Positions 7,855-15,582 of a stretch of 18,772 bases of DNA are shown piece after piece. The first letter of the stretch is position 1; each line of letters opens with the position of its first letter. Where the stretch lies: contig DLHF01000003.1 in the NCBI GenBank assembly GCA_002483085.1, positions 1-18,772 on the forward strand, in the 5' to 3' direction. Under the pieces are notes generated by a model that made no database searches, had not been told where the DNA came from, and worked only from the letters and a program-made list of their open reading frames with translations. Source of the stretch: Ignavibacteria bacterium UBA7675 (lineage in GTDB: Bacteria > Bacteroidota > Ignavibacteria > Kapaibacteriales > UB7675). The position numbers and the translations under genes are program-made.

Positions 7855-7904
7855 GACGCCCGGTAGAGCCGTCCGGCAAGGGCGGCTCGATTCAAAGACG
7901 CCCG
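7855..7904. repeat. Hairpin copy 2, flanked by 8-bp direct repeats
   Basis: GAGCCGTCC (7866-7874), loop GGCAA, GGGCGGCTC (7880-7888), nine pairs with one wobble. The hairpin is flanked by direct repeats GACGCCCG at 7855-7862 and 7897-7904. On the minus strand it lies about 70 nt past the TPR-kinase stop codon. Confidence 0.6.
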
Positions 7905-7955
7905 TGCCACCTATCAGCCATAGTACATCCAAAGAAGCAGGGAGTACTGTTCTCG

Positions 7956-10295
7956 CTACGATGCTTCCTCGCTGTCTGCTGCTGGCACACACAGGATAAA
8001 CGACGCGCCATTGCCCGGCTCGCTTTCGCACCACACGGTGCCGCCCATTGCTTCCACTAATTTTTTTACAACCGATAGCCCGAGGCCAGTAGAGTGTTCG
8101 CCACCGGTAGGCCGCGCGCTCAGCCTATTGAACTTCCCAAAGAGCTTCACCTTGTCGTCTGGCGTCAGCCCCGGTCCCTCGTCGCGCACTGTACAGCGCA
8201 CTTCATTGCCCACACGCTGCGTAGAAATGTAGATGTTTTTGTCGTGCGGAGAGAATTTGATGGCATTGGACACAAGGTTGTCTACAATCTGTATCATGGC
8301 GTTTTTGTCGATAATTGCCATACAGTTTTCGTCGTTATCTACATGGAGCACGATATTTTTTCTGAGAGCCAACTTATGGTAGGTAGTGGCTACTGCGGTA
8401 GTCACCGAGTTGAGATTACAGGACGACATTGCAAGACTGAAGCGGCCTTGTTCGAGCGCGTTGATGCTGAGCAGGCGGGATATCAGCTCGCTCATATGGC
8501 TAACTGTATTGATAATACTCTCTATAAATTCCGATCGTTCTTCCTGCGAAAGAGTGGTGTCATCGCGCAGCAGCTTGCCAATAATGAGAATAGAGCACAG
8601 CGGATTTTGCAAGTCGTGCGCCACAATGCCGAGCAGTTCGTTTTTCTCTTCGTTGAGCTCTTGGAGGTGAGCATTGAGGTCGGCTACTTCTTTCAGCAGC
8701 CGGGAGAGCTCTGTATTTTTCTGGCGGTAAGACGTATTCTGCCGTTTTGTGCGCTTTACATCGTAGTATATTTCCACCGCTTTAATTTTCTTTTCTACCT
8801 CTGTATTAGAGACTTCGTTCTCGATCTCGTGGAATGTGGTAAAGTGGAGATAAGCGGCTTCGTAGTTATTAGAGCGGGCGTAGACATCGGCGAGTTCGCG
8901 GTGGATTGTATAGCTGAGCTGGCGCGCTTGCATTGTTTCAGCGATAGCCAGAGCTGTGCGGAAAGCGGTAATTGCTTCGGCGAACTGGTATTGTTGGTTG
9001 TACAGCCGCCCGAGCGTAATAATAAATTCAGCTTCTTGGTACTTCAGCCCGAGCTCCTGCACGATGGTAATACTGCGGATAATATACTCCTGTGCGCGTC
9101 CGAAATCGCTCATGCTTGCATAGGTCGACCCCACGAGGTTCAGGCTTTGAGCCATACCACCCTTGTCGCCGATATTCTCAAAGATATTAATGCTGTGGAA
9201 TAGGTATTCCAGCGCTTTGTCGTATTCCTCCCAAAGCAAATAGGCATTGGCAATATTGCCGAGAGCGATAGCTTCGCCCTGGCGGTCGCCTGTTTCCTCG
9301 TGTATTTTCAGAGTGCGGCGGAAATACTCCGATGCCAGCTCCAGATCGCCGAGCAGCCAGTAGATACGGCCTATATTATTGAGCGCTGGTGACTGGCCGT
9401 ACTTATTGTCGGTTTCTTCGTAGATACTCAGGCTGCGGAGGAAATATTTCTGGGCGCGCGGATAATCGCCGAGGTCCATGTAGATTTTGCCGATGGAGTT
9501 CAGCGAGTTTGCTTCTCCTTCCCGGTCTTTCAGGCGCTTGCGAAGCATGAGGCCCTTGTGTCCATAGTGCAGCGCTTGGCGCACATGCCCGAGCTGTTCG
9601 TATGCCGTACCGATATTGCCCAGCGCATTGGCTTCACCGCGGGTATCGTCCAATGAATGGTACAGTTCCAGCGCTTTGCGGTAGTGGTGCAGTGCTTTGC
9701 GGTAGTCTTTAATGCCCATGTACACCAAGCCAATATTATTGTAAGTATCAGCAGTAGAGGGCAGAGCCTGTATTTTCTCATACAGATTCAAGCTGCGCTG
9801 CAAGTATTCGAGAGCCAACTGGTAGGAGCTTGTGCGCCAGTACAGCTTGCCGATTTGTGCATAGGCGGCAGCACGGCGATGATCCTCGCCTGCGGAGCGT
9901 GCGATTTCCGCAGTTCGCAGGTAGTACATCAGAGCTTCATCGGGAATATTGAGCGTCATTGCGATATTGCCCATCAGCAGCAGCGAGTAGCTGTAGTTGC
10001 GCAGATCGCGATGTTCCTCGAAAATAGGGAGCGTATCTTTTACAATATCGCGTGCCTGTTCAAACTGCCTCAGGCGCATAAGGCAATAGCCTTCTATCTG
10101 CCTGCTTACAGCAACATGCAGCGGAGAGGAGATCGATTCCCCGGCGAGTTCCAGCGCGCGGCGCGCCAGAGAAAGTGCCAGTGATGGGCTATCGGCCCTG
10201 AGGTCGTAGGCACAGGAATTCAGGAAATCGATCTTGCCCGGGATGCTATCGACCTTTTTAAGGCGGGCCTCGATATGGGCAAGTTGGTCTACCAT
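7956..10295 (-). CDS. TPR-histidine kinase, long paralogue (779 aa)
   Basis: A soluble sensor kinase with no signal peptide or membrane segment. Residues about 60-490 are consecutive tetratricopeptide repeats of the roughly 40-residue type with regular A-L-x-x-Y/N-I-G spacing. Residues about 495-550 form a coiled coil. The HisKA domain carries the phospho-acceptor His560 in V-A-H-D-L-Q-N-P. The ATPase domain has the N box (N673, N677), G1 D-E-G-P-G-L at 705-710, an F box (F-G-K-F-N-R-L-S) and G2 S-T-G-L-G-L at 735-740, so all catalytic boxes are intact. There is no receiver domain. TPR kinases like this are common in Bacteroidota and usually read a protein partner or small ligand. It is the last gene of the kinase / PrnB-like / kinase series and is paralogous to the 645-residue kinase, with about three more repeats. 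The gap to the upstream PrnB-like gene is 119 bp. Confidence 0.93.
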   Translation of the reverse strand: MVDQLAHIEARLKKVDSIPGKIDFLNSCAYDLRADSPSLALSLARRALELAGESISSPLHVAVSRQIEGYCLMRLRQFEQARDIVKDTLPIFEEHRDLRNYSYSLLLMGNIAMTLNIPDEALMYYLRTAEIARSAGEDHRRAAAYAQIGKLYWRTSSYQLALEYLQRSLNLYEKIQALPSTADTYNNIGLVYMGIKDYRKALHHYRKALELYHSLDDTRGEANALGNIGTAYEQLGHVRQALHYGHKGLMLRKRLKDREGEANSLNSIGKIYMDLGDYPRAQKYFLRSLSIYEETDNKYGQSPALNNIGRIYWLLGDLELASEYFRRTLKIHEETGDRQGEAIALGNIANAYLLWEEYDKALEYLFHSINIFENIGDKGGMAQSLNLVGSTYASMSDFGRAQEYIIRSITIVQELGLKYQEAEFIITLGRLYNQQYQFAEAITAFRTALAIAETMQARQLSYTIHRELADVYARSNNYEAAYLHFTTFHEIENEVSNTEVEKKIKAVEIYYDVKRTKRQNTSYRQKNTELSRLLKEVADLNAHLQELNEEKNELLGIVAHDLQNPLCSILIIGKLLRDDTTLSQEERSEFIESIINTVSHMSELISRLLSINALEQGRFSLAMSSCNLNSVTTAVATTYHKLALRKNIVLHVDNDENCMAIIDKNAMIQIVDNLVSNAIKFSPHDKNIYISTQRVGNEVRCTVRDEGPGLTPDDKVKLFGKFNRLSARPTGGEHSTGLGLSVVKKLVEAMGGTVWCESEPGNGASFILCVPAADSEEAS

Positions 10296-10414
10296 AATTT
10301 TTGCATAAATAGTGGTCGGGCGATATTTTGCCGGATATACTCTGTGCAGGTGCTGTCCGGCTATCGTTACGGCTCGATAGTATGGGGCACCGACTCATTA
10401 TAGCACCGTGTTTC

Positions 10415-11563
10415 TTATCGCTGTTCTTTGGGTTCTTGTTCCATGCGCAATGCGTATTTCAGATCGTGTTTTGCCTCTAATGTTAAATCGAGAATATGTT
10501 CTAATATTGTCGGCCTATAACCGCCACTTCCAAGCGACTGATCATCGCGATGGGCAAAAGCCCGATTCGCAAGGCTCTTGTGCGGCGTGCGAAAGCGCAC
10601 CAATACATCCAGCAGGTCGTTGATAGCCTGCACAGATTGCATTTGGTGCAGCGATGGGGTGCGTACATCTCTCAACATCTGGCAGGCCAGGCGGACCAGA
10701 GACGCTTTGCCAGTAAAATGGTGATACAGCGTGCGGAATACAGGAGTACAATACGGAATGTTGTGTTCCTTAAACTGGGTAAAAACGCTGTCCCGGGAAT
10801 CGGAACTCCACAGGAGATGATCAAAGACAAAAACTGGAAGCTGAACAGCGCCAGCTCCCATGTATTCCACACCGTTGAGTGTAAATGGATCGTAATACGG
10901 ACGCAGTTCAACGGCAAACACCCGAGGATTGACATTGACGATAGTAAAAACAATCGCCTTTACCATAGCAGACATGTTCATGTGGACAAGGCGTGCATGG
11001 CGGACAAACTCCGGGGAGTCCAAAGGAATAGACTGCAATTCCGCAAGGCCAAGAGTAGCGCGCTCAAGCCCTGGAATAGCAATCTTTGTGCCCTGTATTA
11101 CTTTTACTTCGTCGAAAAAATGGGTAAAGCAACGCTGACGTTCTCCGTCGGGATTCCAAGCTGCATAGTGCATGATTGTTTCGCGCGGCACCATGCTTGC
11201 AATCGAGCCAAGAGCTACCATTACCGGAACAACAGAAGGTACGAGCGTTTCGGGCTCAACACCATGCTTCTTTACTGAAGCCATCAGCATGCCGAGATCG
11301 CGCAGAGCAGCATGGGCTTCTGATTCGGTAAAAGACGAAATCACAGTTGTCGTAGGCGCGATTTTGAGTATCGCCCCTACGATTGCATCTACATTACCCT
11401 TTTTATTCCAGGCTGGCAACTCCGCCATTTCGTTGTCGCAATGGAGAGGATCAAGCCGGGCAATCGCAAGATATTCTACAGGCTGCTCGTATGTTTTGTA
11501 GAAAATATTGCGCTGGGTACTGAAGCCTTTCGGGAGATTTACGTCTAGGTCATTCATTCGCAT
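10415..11563 (-). CDS. PrnB-like heme protein (IDO/TDO superfamily)
   Basis: Resembles monodechloroaminopyrrolnitrin synthase PrnB, a heme enzyme of the indoleamine/tryptophan 2,3-dioxygenase superfamily that rearranges 7-chlorotryptophan in pyrrolnitrin synthesis. Numbered from a GTG at 11623, conserved stretches recalled from PrnB are L-P-x-x-N-K/R near 69-74, M/L-R-D-L/I-G at 107-111, K-K/R-H-G at 118-121, P-R-E-T at 146-149, W-N-P at 156-158, E-L-R-P-Y/F-Y-D/E-P at 239-246, G-A-V and D/E-H-L/V-L-W at 258-272, F-K-E at 284-286, R-F-R-T/A-P-H at 343-348, and G-S-G-G-Y at 365-369. His348 matches the proximal heme ligand of PrnB. No signal peptide is seen. The start is uncertain: ATGs at 11563 and 11557 are preferred over the GTG (382, 380 or 402 aa). 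No other prn gene is nearby, so the substrate (perhaps tryptophan or another indole) is unknown. It lies between two TPR kinases on the same strand. Confidence 0.8.
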   Translation of the reverse strand: MRMNDLDVNLPKGFSTQRNIFYKTYEQPVEYLAIARLDPLHCDNEMAELPAWNKKGNVDAIVGAILKIAPTTTVISSFTESEAHAALRDLGMLMASVKKHGVEPETLVPSVVPVMVALGSIASMVPRETIMHYAAWNPDGERQRCFTHFFDEVKVIQGTKIAIPGLERATLGLAELQSIPLDSPEFVRHARLVHMNMSAMVKAIVFTIVNVNPRVFAVELRPYYDPFTLNGVEYMGAGAVQLPVFVFDHLLWSSDSRDSVFTQFKEHNIPYCTPVFRTLYHHFTGKASLVRLACQMLRDVRTPSLHQMQSVQAINDLLDVLVRFRTPHKSLANRAFAHRDDQSLGSGGYRPTILEHILDLTLEAKHDLKYALRMEQEPKEQR

Positions 11564-11654
11564 CGCGCTGATGTCTGTAGTACCGACTACTTTCTGCTGG
11601 GGGCGGCAGTTGTGCCAGATCACAAAAGAGCTGCCAGTTCCGGGTCGGTTGCCT

Positions 11655-11663
11655 CAAAAAATA
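11655..11663 (-). promoter_or_regulatory. Possible -7 box before the PrnB-like gene
   Basis: The minus strand reads CTATTTTTTG, one T longer than the octamer before purT and rlmD, in an AT-rich gap of 162 bp between the upstream kinase and the PrnB-like ATG. It could give the enzyme gene its own promoter. No clear -33 element is seen. Confidence 0.22.
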
Positions 11664-11725
11664 GGAAAAATTTGTGAAATAGCCATTCTCTTTTCGGGGA
11701 GGCCGCAAAGCTTTGGATAGAAGAG

Positions 11726-13663
11726 TCAGGTATTGCTGTTGCTCCACGGTTCGGAGGGAACGTTGCTGGCGCTGAGAAGTCCGCTCTGAGGGATAGGAAA
11801 TTCGGTGATAAATGAAGCGCCATGGCCGGGTGTACTGAGGCACTGTACCGAGCCGTTCATAGCTTCTATGAGTTTTTTGACAATAGAAAGGCCGAGCCCC
11901 GTTGAGTCCTCGCCACCGGTAGGCCGTGCTGAAAGCCGGGCGAATTTGCCGAATACCACTTTCATGTCGTCAGATGTCAGCCCCGGACCTTCGTCGCGTA
12001 CTTCTACACATGCGCCTTTTTCCGACGGAAAGACAGCGACCCACACGCGGCTGCCGAAAGGAGAATATTTTATGGCATTGGAGATGAGGTTGTCGAGTAT
12101 TTGCATGGTGGCTTGCCTGTCCGTCCATGCGACTACTGGCGGAGATGGCTCGCAGAATATTTCAATGTTCTTAGAACGCGCGCGCTGCATATAGTCGTTC
12201 AGGATCGACAGCGTAAGCCCAGCCAGATCGATCATTTCAGGGTTGAGGTGCAGCGTACCCGATTCTATTGCATTGATGTCGAGCAGGTTGACGATAATTT
12301 CTTTCATCCTGTCGATTGTACGCTCTACCTTTTCCATGTGCTGGCGTACATCATCTGGCTCCATTTTCTCTATGTATGTTTTTACTAGCGACGCTGTCAT
12401 GGAGATACCTGCCAGCGGATTTTGCAGATCGTGTGCTACAATGCCGAGAAATTCGTTTTTCTCGCGATTGAGCGCTTCCAAGTGTATATTGACATGAGCC
12501 AAATTCTCATTGAGCATCTGCACTTCCTGTAGTGCGTCGGCCAGCTCCACGTTTTTCAGCCTATAGATTTCCGCTTCGCGCTGGGCTTTTTCGATCTCGT
12601 AGCCACGCTGCAGGTTTTGCAGCATTTGCTGGTTCTGCTTGTCGGTTACTTCTTCCTTAAGAGCATAAAACATCTCGAAGTGCTCCAAGGCTTTCTGATT
12701 ATCACCTGTATAGCGATAGAGCTCGGAGAACATGCGGTGGGTTTCGTACTCTACTTCGTGTGCTTTTATCTGGCGCGCCACAGCGAGGGCGTGCTCAAGA
12801 AAGGGCAATGCCTGGTTGTGTTTATGCAATTTGCTATAGAGAGCACCGATGCGCGAGTTGGTCATTGCTTCGCCGTACTTTTCATCGACAGCGCGCACTG
12901 CTACCAGCGATCTGTGGTAGTTCAGGAGCGCTCGATAGTAATCGCCCATCTTTTCGTAGATATCGCCCAGCACATGCAGCGACGCAGCCGTGCCGCGCGT
13001 ATCGCTGATCGATTGGCGGATATTCAGGCTCTGGCGGCAGTAAGCGAGAGCATTGTTGTATTCGCCCATGCCGTAGTAGGTACGGCTAATATCCCAAATC
13101 ACCATTGCTTCTTCCTGGCGGTCGCCCATTGCCTCGCGCAGTTTCAGGCTGCGCAGGTGGAAGAGCAGGGAGTTTGCGAAGTCTCCCAGCCCATAGTACA
13201 CACGACCGATATTAGTAAGGCAACTGGCCGCCTGCTGTACATCTTTGAGCTCGTTGCTCAGCACAGAACTTTTTAGATAATAGTCGAGCGCACTGGGGTA
13301 ATTGCCCATACGCAGGTACACATTGCCTATCCAGTTCAGTGTGCTTGCGCGGCCCGGGAGGTCTTCGATAGAATGAAAAAGAGGAATGGCCTTCAGCAGT
13401 GTGAACAAAGCTGCTTCATAGTCGGCGAGGTAACGCCGAGCTATGCCGATATAGAGCAGGCCATAAGCACTCCCCCGCATATAGCTCTCCTTCTCAGAGA
13501 GTTCATAGGCTTCTTCGGCGTACAACAACGACCGACTGGGATCGGTACTGCGCAGCTCCCAGGCAAGGTTGTTGAGCACATCTGCCCGTTCCATCGCCAG
13601 CCTAGTATTGATAGGCTGGATAGCGATTAGTCGCCTTTCCAGTTCTGTGATGTTATCTTTCAT
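11726..13663 (-). CDS. TPR-histidine kinase, short paralogue (645 aa)
   Basis: A soluble kinase with the same plan as the 779-residue one. TPR-type helices occupy about 50-335, a coiled coil about 345-400, the HisKA domain has His411 in V-A-H-D-L-Q-N-P, and the ATPase domain has N525/N529, G1 D-E-G-P-G-L at 557-562, F-G-K-F-A-R-L-S and G2 S-T-G-L-G-L at 587-592. All kinase boxes look intact. The start at 13663 is chosen because the first residues (M-K-D-N then a charged helix) align with the N-terminus of the other kinase; an upstream non-ATG start at 13753 would add 30 residues of unlike composition. The catalytic halves of the paralogues are strikingly similar, including an identical R-L-S-A-R-P-T-G-G-E stretch, pointing to gene duplication. 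It is the first gene of the series with the PrnB-like gene. No cognate response regulator adjoins it. Confidence 0.92.
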   Translation of the reverse strand: MKDNITELERRLIAIQPINTRLAMERADVLNNLAWELRSTDPSRSLLYAEEAYELSEKESYMRGSAYGLLYIGIARRYLADYEAALFTLLKAIPLFHSIEDLPGRASTLNWIGNVYLRMGNYPSALDYYLKSSVLSNELKDVQQAASCLTNIGRVYYGLGDFANSLLFHLRSLKLREAMGDRQEEAMVIWDISRTYYGMGEYNNALAYCRQSLNIRQSISDTRGTAASLHVLGDIYEKMGDYYRALLNYHRSLVAVRAVDEKYGEAMTNSRIGALYSKLHKHNQALPFLEHALAVARQIKAHEVEYETHRMFSELYRYTGDNQKALEHFEMFYALKEEVTDKQNQQMLQNLQRGYEIEKAQREAEIYRLKNVELADALQEVQMLNENLAHVNIHLEALNREKNEFLGIVAHDLQNPLAGISMTASLVKTYIEKMEPDDVRQHMEKVERTIDRMKEIIVNLLDINAIESGTLHLNPEMIDLAGLTLSILNDYMQRARSKNIEIFCEPSPPVVAWTDRQATMQILDNLISNAIKYSPFGSRVWVAVFPSEKGACVEVRDEGPGLTSDDMKVVFGKFARLSARPTGGEDSTGLGLSIVKKLIEAMNGSVQCLSTPGHGASFITEFPIPQSGLLSASNVPSEPWSNSNT

Positions 13664-13993
13664 TCCGACAGGAGGAGATGGTTGAACAACCTTATCTTTC
13701 CCTGGATCAAATCCTGCTGTGCTGCCATCGGACAGGAGTTCCAAGCCGATCAAAAGGCAGAAGAAACAATATTTGGAATACCAAAGTCGGTTCGCGAGCC
13801 GTAGCTCAATGCTATTTCCACCTATGTGCCTCCGTAAACTCTACACTGTAGTATTGCCTCTTGGCCAGAATGTTCCCACAGTCTGTTGCATAATCGCAGG
13901 TAAACATCCACCTTATTCCACATCTTTCGTATTATACGATAAAAGCACAGCTTTTCAAATGAGATGTTCCAAAAGTCAGCGTTATGCTTTATA
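13664..13993. other. Intergenic region upstream of the kinase / PrnB-like series
   Basis: About 330 bp between the rlmD stop and the first TPR kinase. It holds a sigma70-like promoter on the minus strand (listed separately) and would leave a 5' leader of about 260 nt. Frames open here on either strand are not gene-like. Confidence 0.5.
13931..13958 (-). promoter_or_regulatory. Sigma70-like promoter for the TPR-kinase / PrnB-like genes
   Basis: On the minus strand, TTGAAA (13958-13953) and TATAAT (13936-13931) are separated by 16 bp. This is a near-perfect sigma70 consensus pointing at the 645-residue kinase, about 268 bp before its ATG. FCB bacteria often use a different consensus, so activity here is uncertain. 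Confidence 0.5.
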
Positions 13994-15415
13994 TCAGTTC
14001 CCTTTTCGTACCAACCGGGCTACCGACTCGATGTGATAGGTTTGGGGGAACATGTCGACAGGAGTAATTTTTTCCACAGTATAGCACTCTTCCAGCAGGG
14101 CGCAGTCGCGCGCTTGTGTCGTGGGGTTACAACTCACGTAGATGACTACGGGTGCAGCGATATCAATAAGCTTTTGTACAACATCGGGGTGCAGCCCAGC
14201 ACGGGGAGGATCGACGATAATAATATCAGGTGCGGGTAGGTTCGATAGCAGATCGCCTACGGCTGCTTTTTGCATATCCTCTAAATAAAAATCGACATTG
14301 TTGATTCCGTTGTTCTCGGCGTTTGCTCGGGCATCGGCAATAGCGCTTTCTACTACTTCTATGCCGATCACTCTGCGCGCGCGGCGCGCGGCACAAAGAG
14401 TGATAGACCCAGCACCGCAGTAGAGGTCCCATACGACGTGGCCGGGGTCGATCTCTGCGTAGTCGAGTGCTTTGCTGAACAGGCGTTCGGCTTGAGCTGT
14501 GTTGGTCTGGAAAAACGAGAATGGCGAGACGCGGAATTTTACCCCGAGCAGCTCTTCGGTAATGATACCTTCACCTTTTAGGATACGCGGTTCGCCACCT
14601 GCTACAGTAGCTTTGGACGTTGTCACCGAATGAATCACTGTTGTTGCTTCGCGGAATTGCTCTGTAAACGTATTGGCAAGCCATTGCAGCATGTCGTGTT
14701 CTTCGTCCAGCATGGGGGGGGATGTAACAAGGTTTACCATCACTTCGCCAGTAGCTCGCGATGTACGTATCACAAGGTTTCGCAGAAAGCCTGTGTGCAT
14801 ACGGGTTTCAAACGGCGCAATATTGCGTTCGCGTGCAGCCATGCGAACAGCATTGATCATATGATTGCTGATTTCCGATTGCAGAAAGCACTGCTGGACG
14901 TCGATGATTTTATCGAACCGACCTGGCACGTGCAGGCCGAGCGCGAAGTCGCGGTCGTACTCTACGCCTGATGCTATTTCTGCATCGGTAAGCCAGCGCG
15001 AGTTGCCGAAAGAAAATTCCATCTTATTACGGTACCAGTAGCTGTTTTCGCAGGGAAGCGTCTCTTCCATGTGGCCATACTGTACTTTGCCGAGCCGCTC
15101 AAAGGCATCGCGCACGTGCTGGTTCTTTGCCCGAACTTGTTCTTCGTAGTTCAGATGCTGCCACTTGCAGCCTCCGCAGTCGCCGAAGTAGCTGCATACT
15201 GGCTGCACGCGCAACGCCGATGCTGCAATGATCTCGACAACACGCGCTTCTACGTGCTTCTTTTTGCGTTTTCTGATTTCGGCGCGTACCGTATCGCCAG
15301 GCACTCCTCCCTCTACGAAGTACACCATGCCCTCGTGCCGGGCTATGGCCTTGCCCTCAAAGCCTATGGACTCTATTACCAGTTCGGCGTATTCGCGTTC
15401 TCTATTCTTTCTCAT
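13994..15415 (-). CDS. rlmD: 23S rRNA (uracil-5-)-methyltransferase, RlmD family
   Basis: 473 residues. An N-terminal TRAM RNA-binding domain covers about 5-62. Four cysteines for a 4Fe-4S cluster follow: Cys74, Cys80, Cys83 (C-x5-C-x2-C) and Cys176. The SAM-binding Rossmann domain has D-L-Y-C-G-A-G-S at 330-337, D-P-P-R-A-G-L at 402-408, the catalytic nucleophile Cys429 in Y-V-S-C-N-P, and the proposed general base Glu463 in H-I-E-S-V-A-R-L. It methylates C5 of a uridine in 23S rRNA or a related RNA. Family paralogues (RlmC, RlmD, RlmCD) cannot be told apart with certainty from sequence alone; an RlmCD-like dual-specific enzyme is possible. The ATG at 15415 puts the TRAM domain at the usual distance from the N-terminus. 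It appears monocistronic. Confidence 0.92.
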   Translation of the reverse strand: MRKNREREYAELVIESIGFEGKAIARHEGMVYFVEGGVPGDTVRAEIRKRKKKHVEARVVEIIAASALRVQPVCSYFGDCGGCKWQHLNYEEQVRAKNQHVRDAFERLGKVQYGHMEETLPCENSYWYRNKMEFSFGNSRWLTDAEIASGVEYDRDFALGLHVPGRFDKIIDVQQCFLQSEISNHMINAVRMAARERNIAPFETRMHTGFLRNLVIRTSRATGEVMVNLVTSPPMLDEEHDMLQWLANTFTEQFREATTVIHSVTTSKATVAGGEPRILKGEGIITEELLGVKFRVSPFSFFQTNTAQAERLFSKALDYAEIDPGHVVWDLYCGAGSITLCAARRARRVIGIEVVESAIADARANAENNGINNVDFYLEDMQKAAVGDLLSNLPAPDIIIVDPPRAGLHPDVVQKLIDIAAPVVIYVSCNPTTQARDCALLEECYTVEKITPVDMFPQTYHIESVARLVRKGN

Positions 15416-15507
15416 GTGTGTTGTTGTCGGTTTTCCGGGTAATCAAAAAACGTGTTCCGATGCCTGTAGCTTGAGCTCACCTGATACCACTACTGCGATT
15501 TGATATG

Positions 15508-15515
15508 CAAAAATA
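15508..15515 (-). promoter_or_regulatory. Putative -7 box of a Bacteroidota-type promoter for rlmD
   Basis: The minus strand reads TATTTTTG (fits TAnnTTTG), in the extended context CTATTTTTG, the same as upstream of purT. It lies about 93 bp before the rlmD ATG. No strong -33 element is seen. Confidence 0.4.
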
Positions 15516-15582
15516 GTCAAACAATGGTTGGTATTCCTCATCTGTAAGCATGATATGTAAAAAACCTGTTGTCGCGTTGTTC

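Larger units (their letters stand above)
7623..7955. other. Gene-free GC-rich stretch with related hairpins
   Basis: No convincing gene lies between the desaturase terminator and the end of the TPR kinase. The frames open here are arginine/proline-rich and match nothing known to me. Two hairpins share the 3' arm GGGCGGCTC: 7676-7697 and 7866-7888, listed separately. There is a bulged hairpin around 7815-7831 as well. It could encode a structured RNA or be decayed sequence; I see no tRNA, tmRNA, RNase P or riboswitch signature. Confidence 0.5.

Noticed and set aside
7863..7896. Group II intron domain V or tRNA T-arm
   Set aside because: GAGCCG...CGGCTC recalls domain V, but the element is too short and lacks the catalytic bulge and GNRA tetraloop; the nearby TTCAAAG has no matching T-stem.
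7586..7999. 137-codon open frame in the gap after the desaturase
   Set aside because: It starts inside the desaturase terminator stem, is Arg/Pro-rich and runs into the end of the kinase gene on the other strand.
8094..9203. 369-codon open frame on the plus strand
   Set aside because: Antisense to the TPR kinase. Long antisense frames are expected opposite repetitive TPR coding DNA of this composition.
10390..10406. Terminator after the PrnB-like gene
   Set aside because: GCACCG occurs twice there as a direct repeat, not an inverted one, so no stem forms.
10550..11278. 242-codon open frame on the plus strand
   Set aside because: Antisense to the PrnB-like gene, which has family-wide conserved motifs.
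12617..13276. 219-codon open frame on the plus strand
   Set aside because: Antisense to the TPR part of the 645-residue kinase; no motif.
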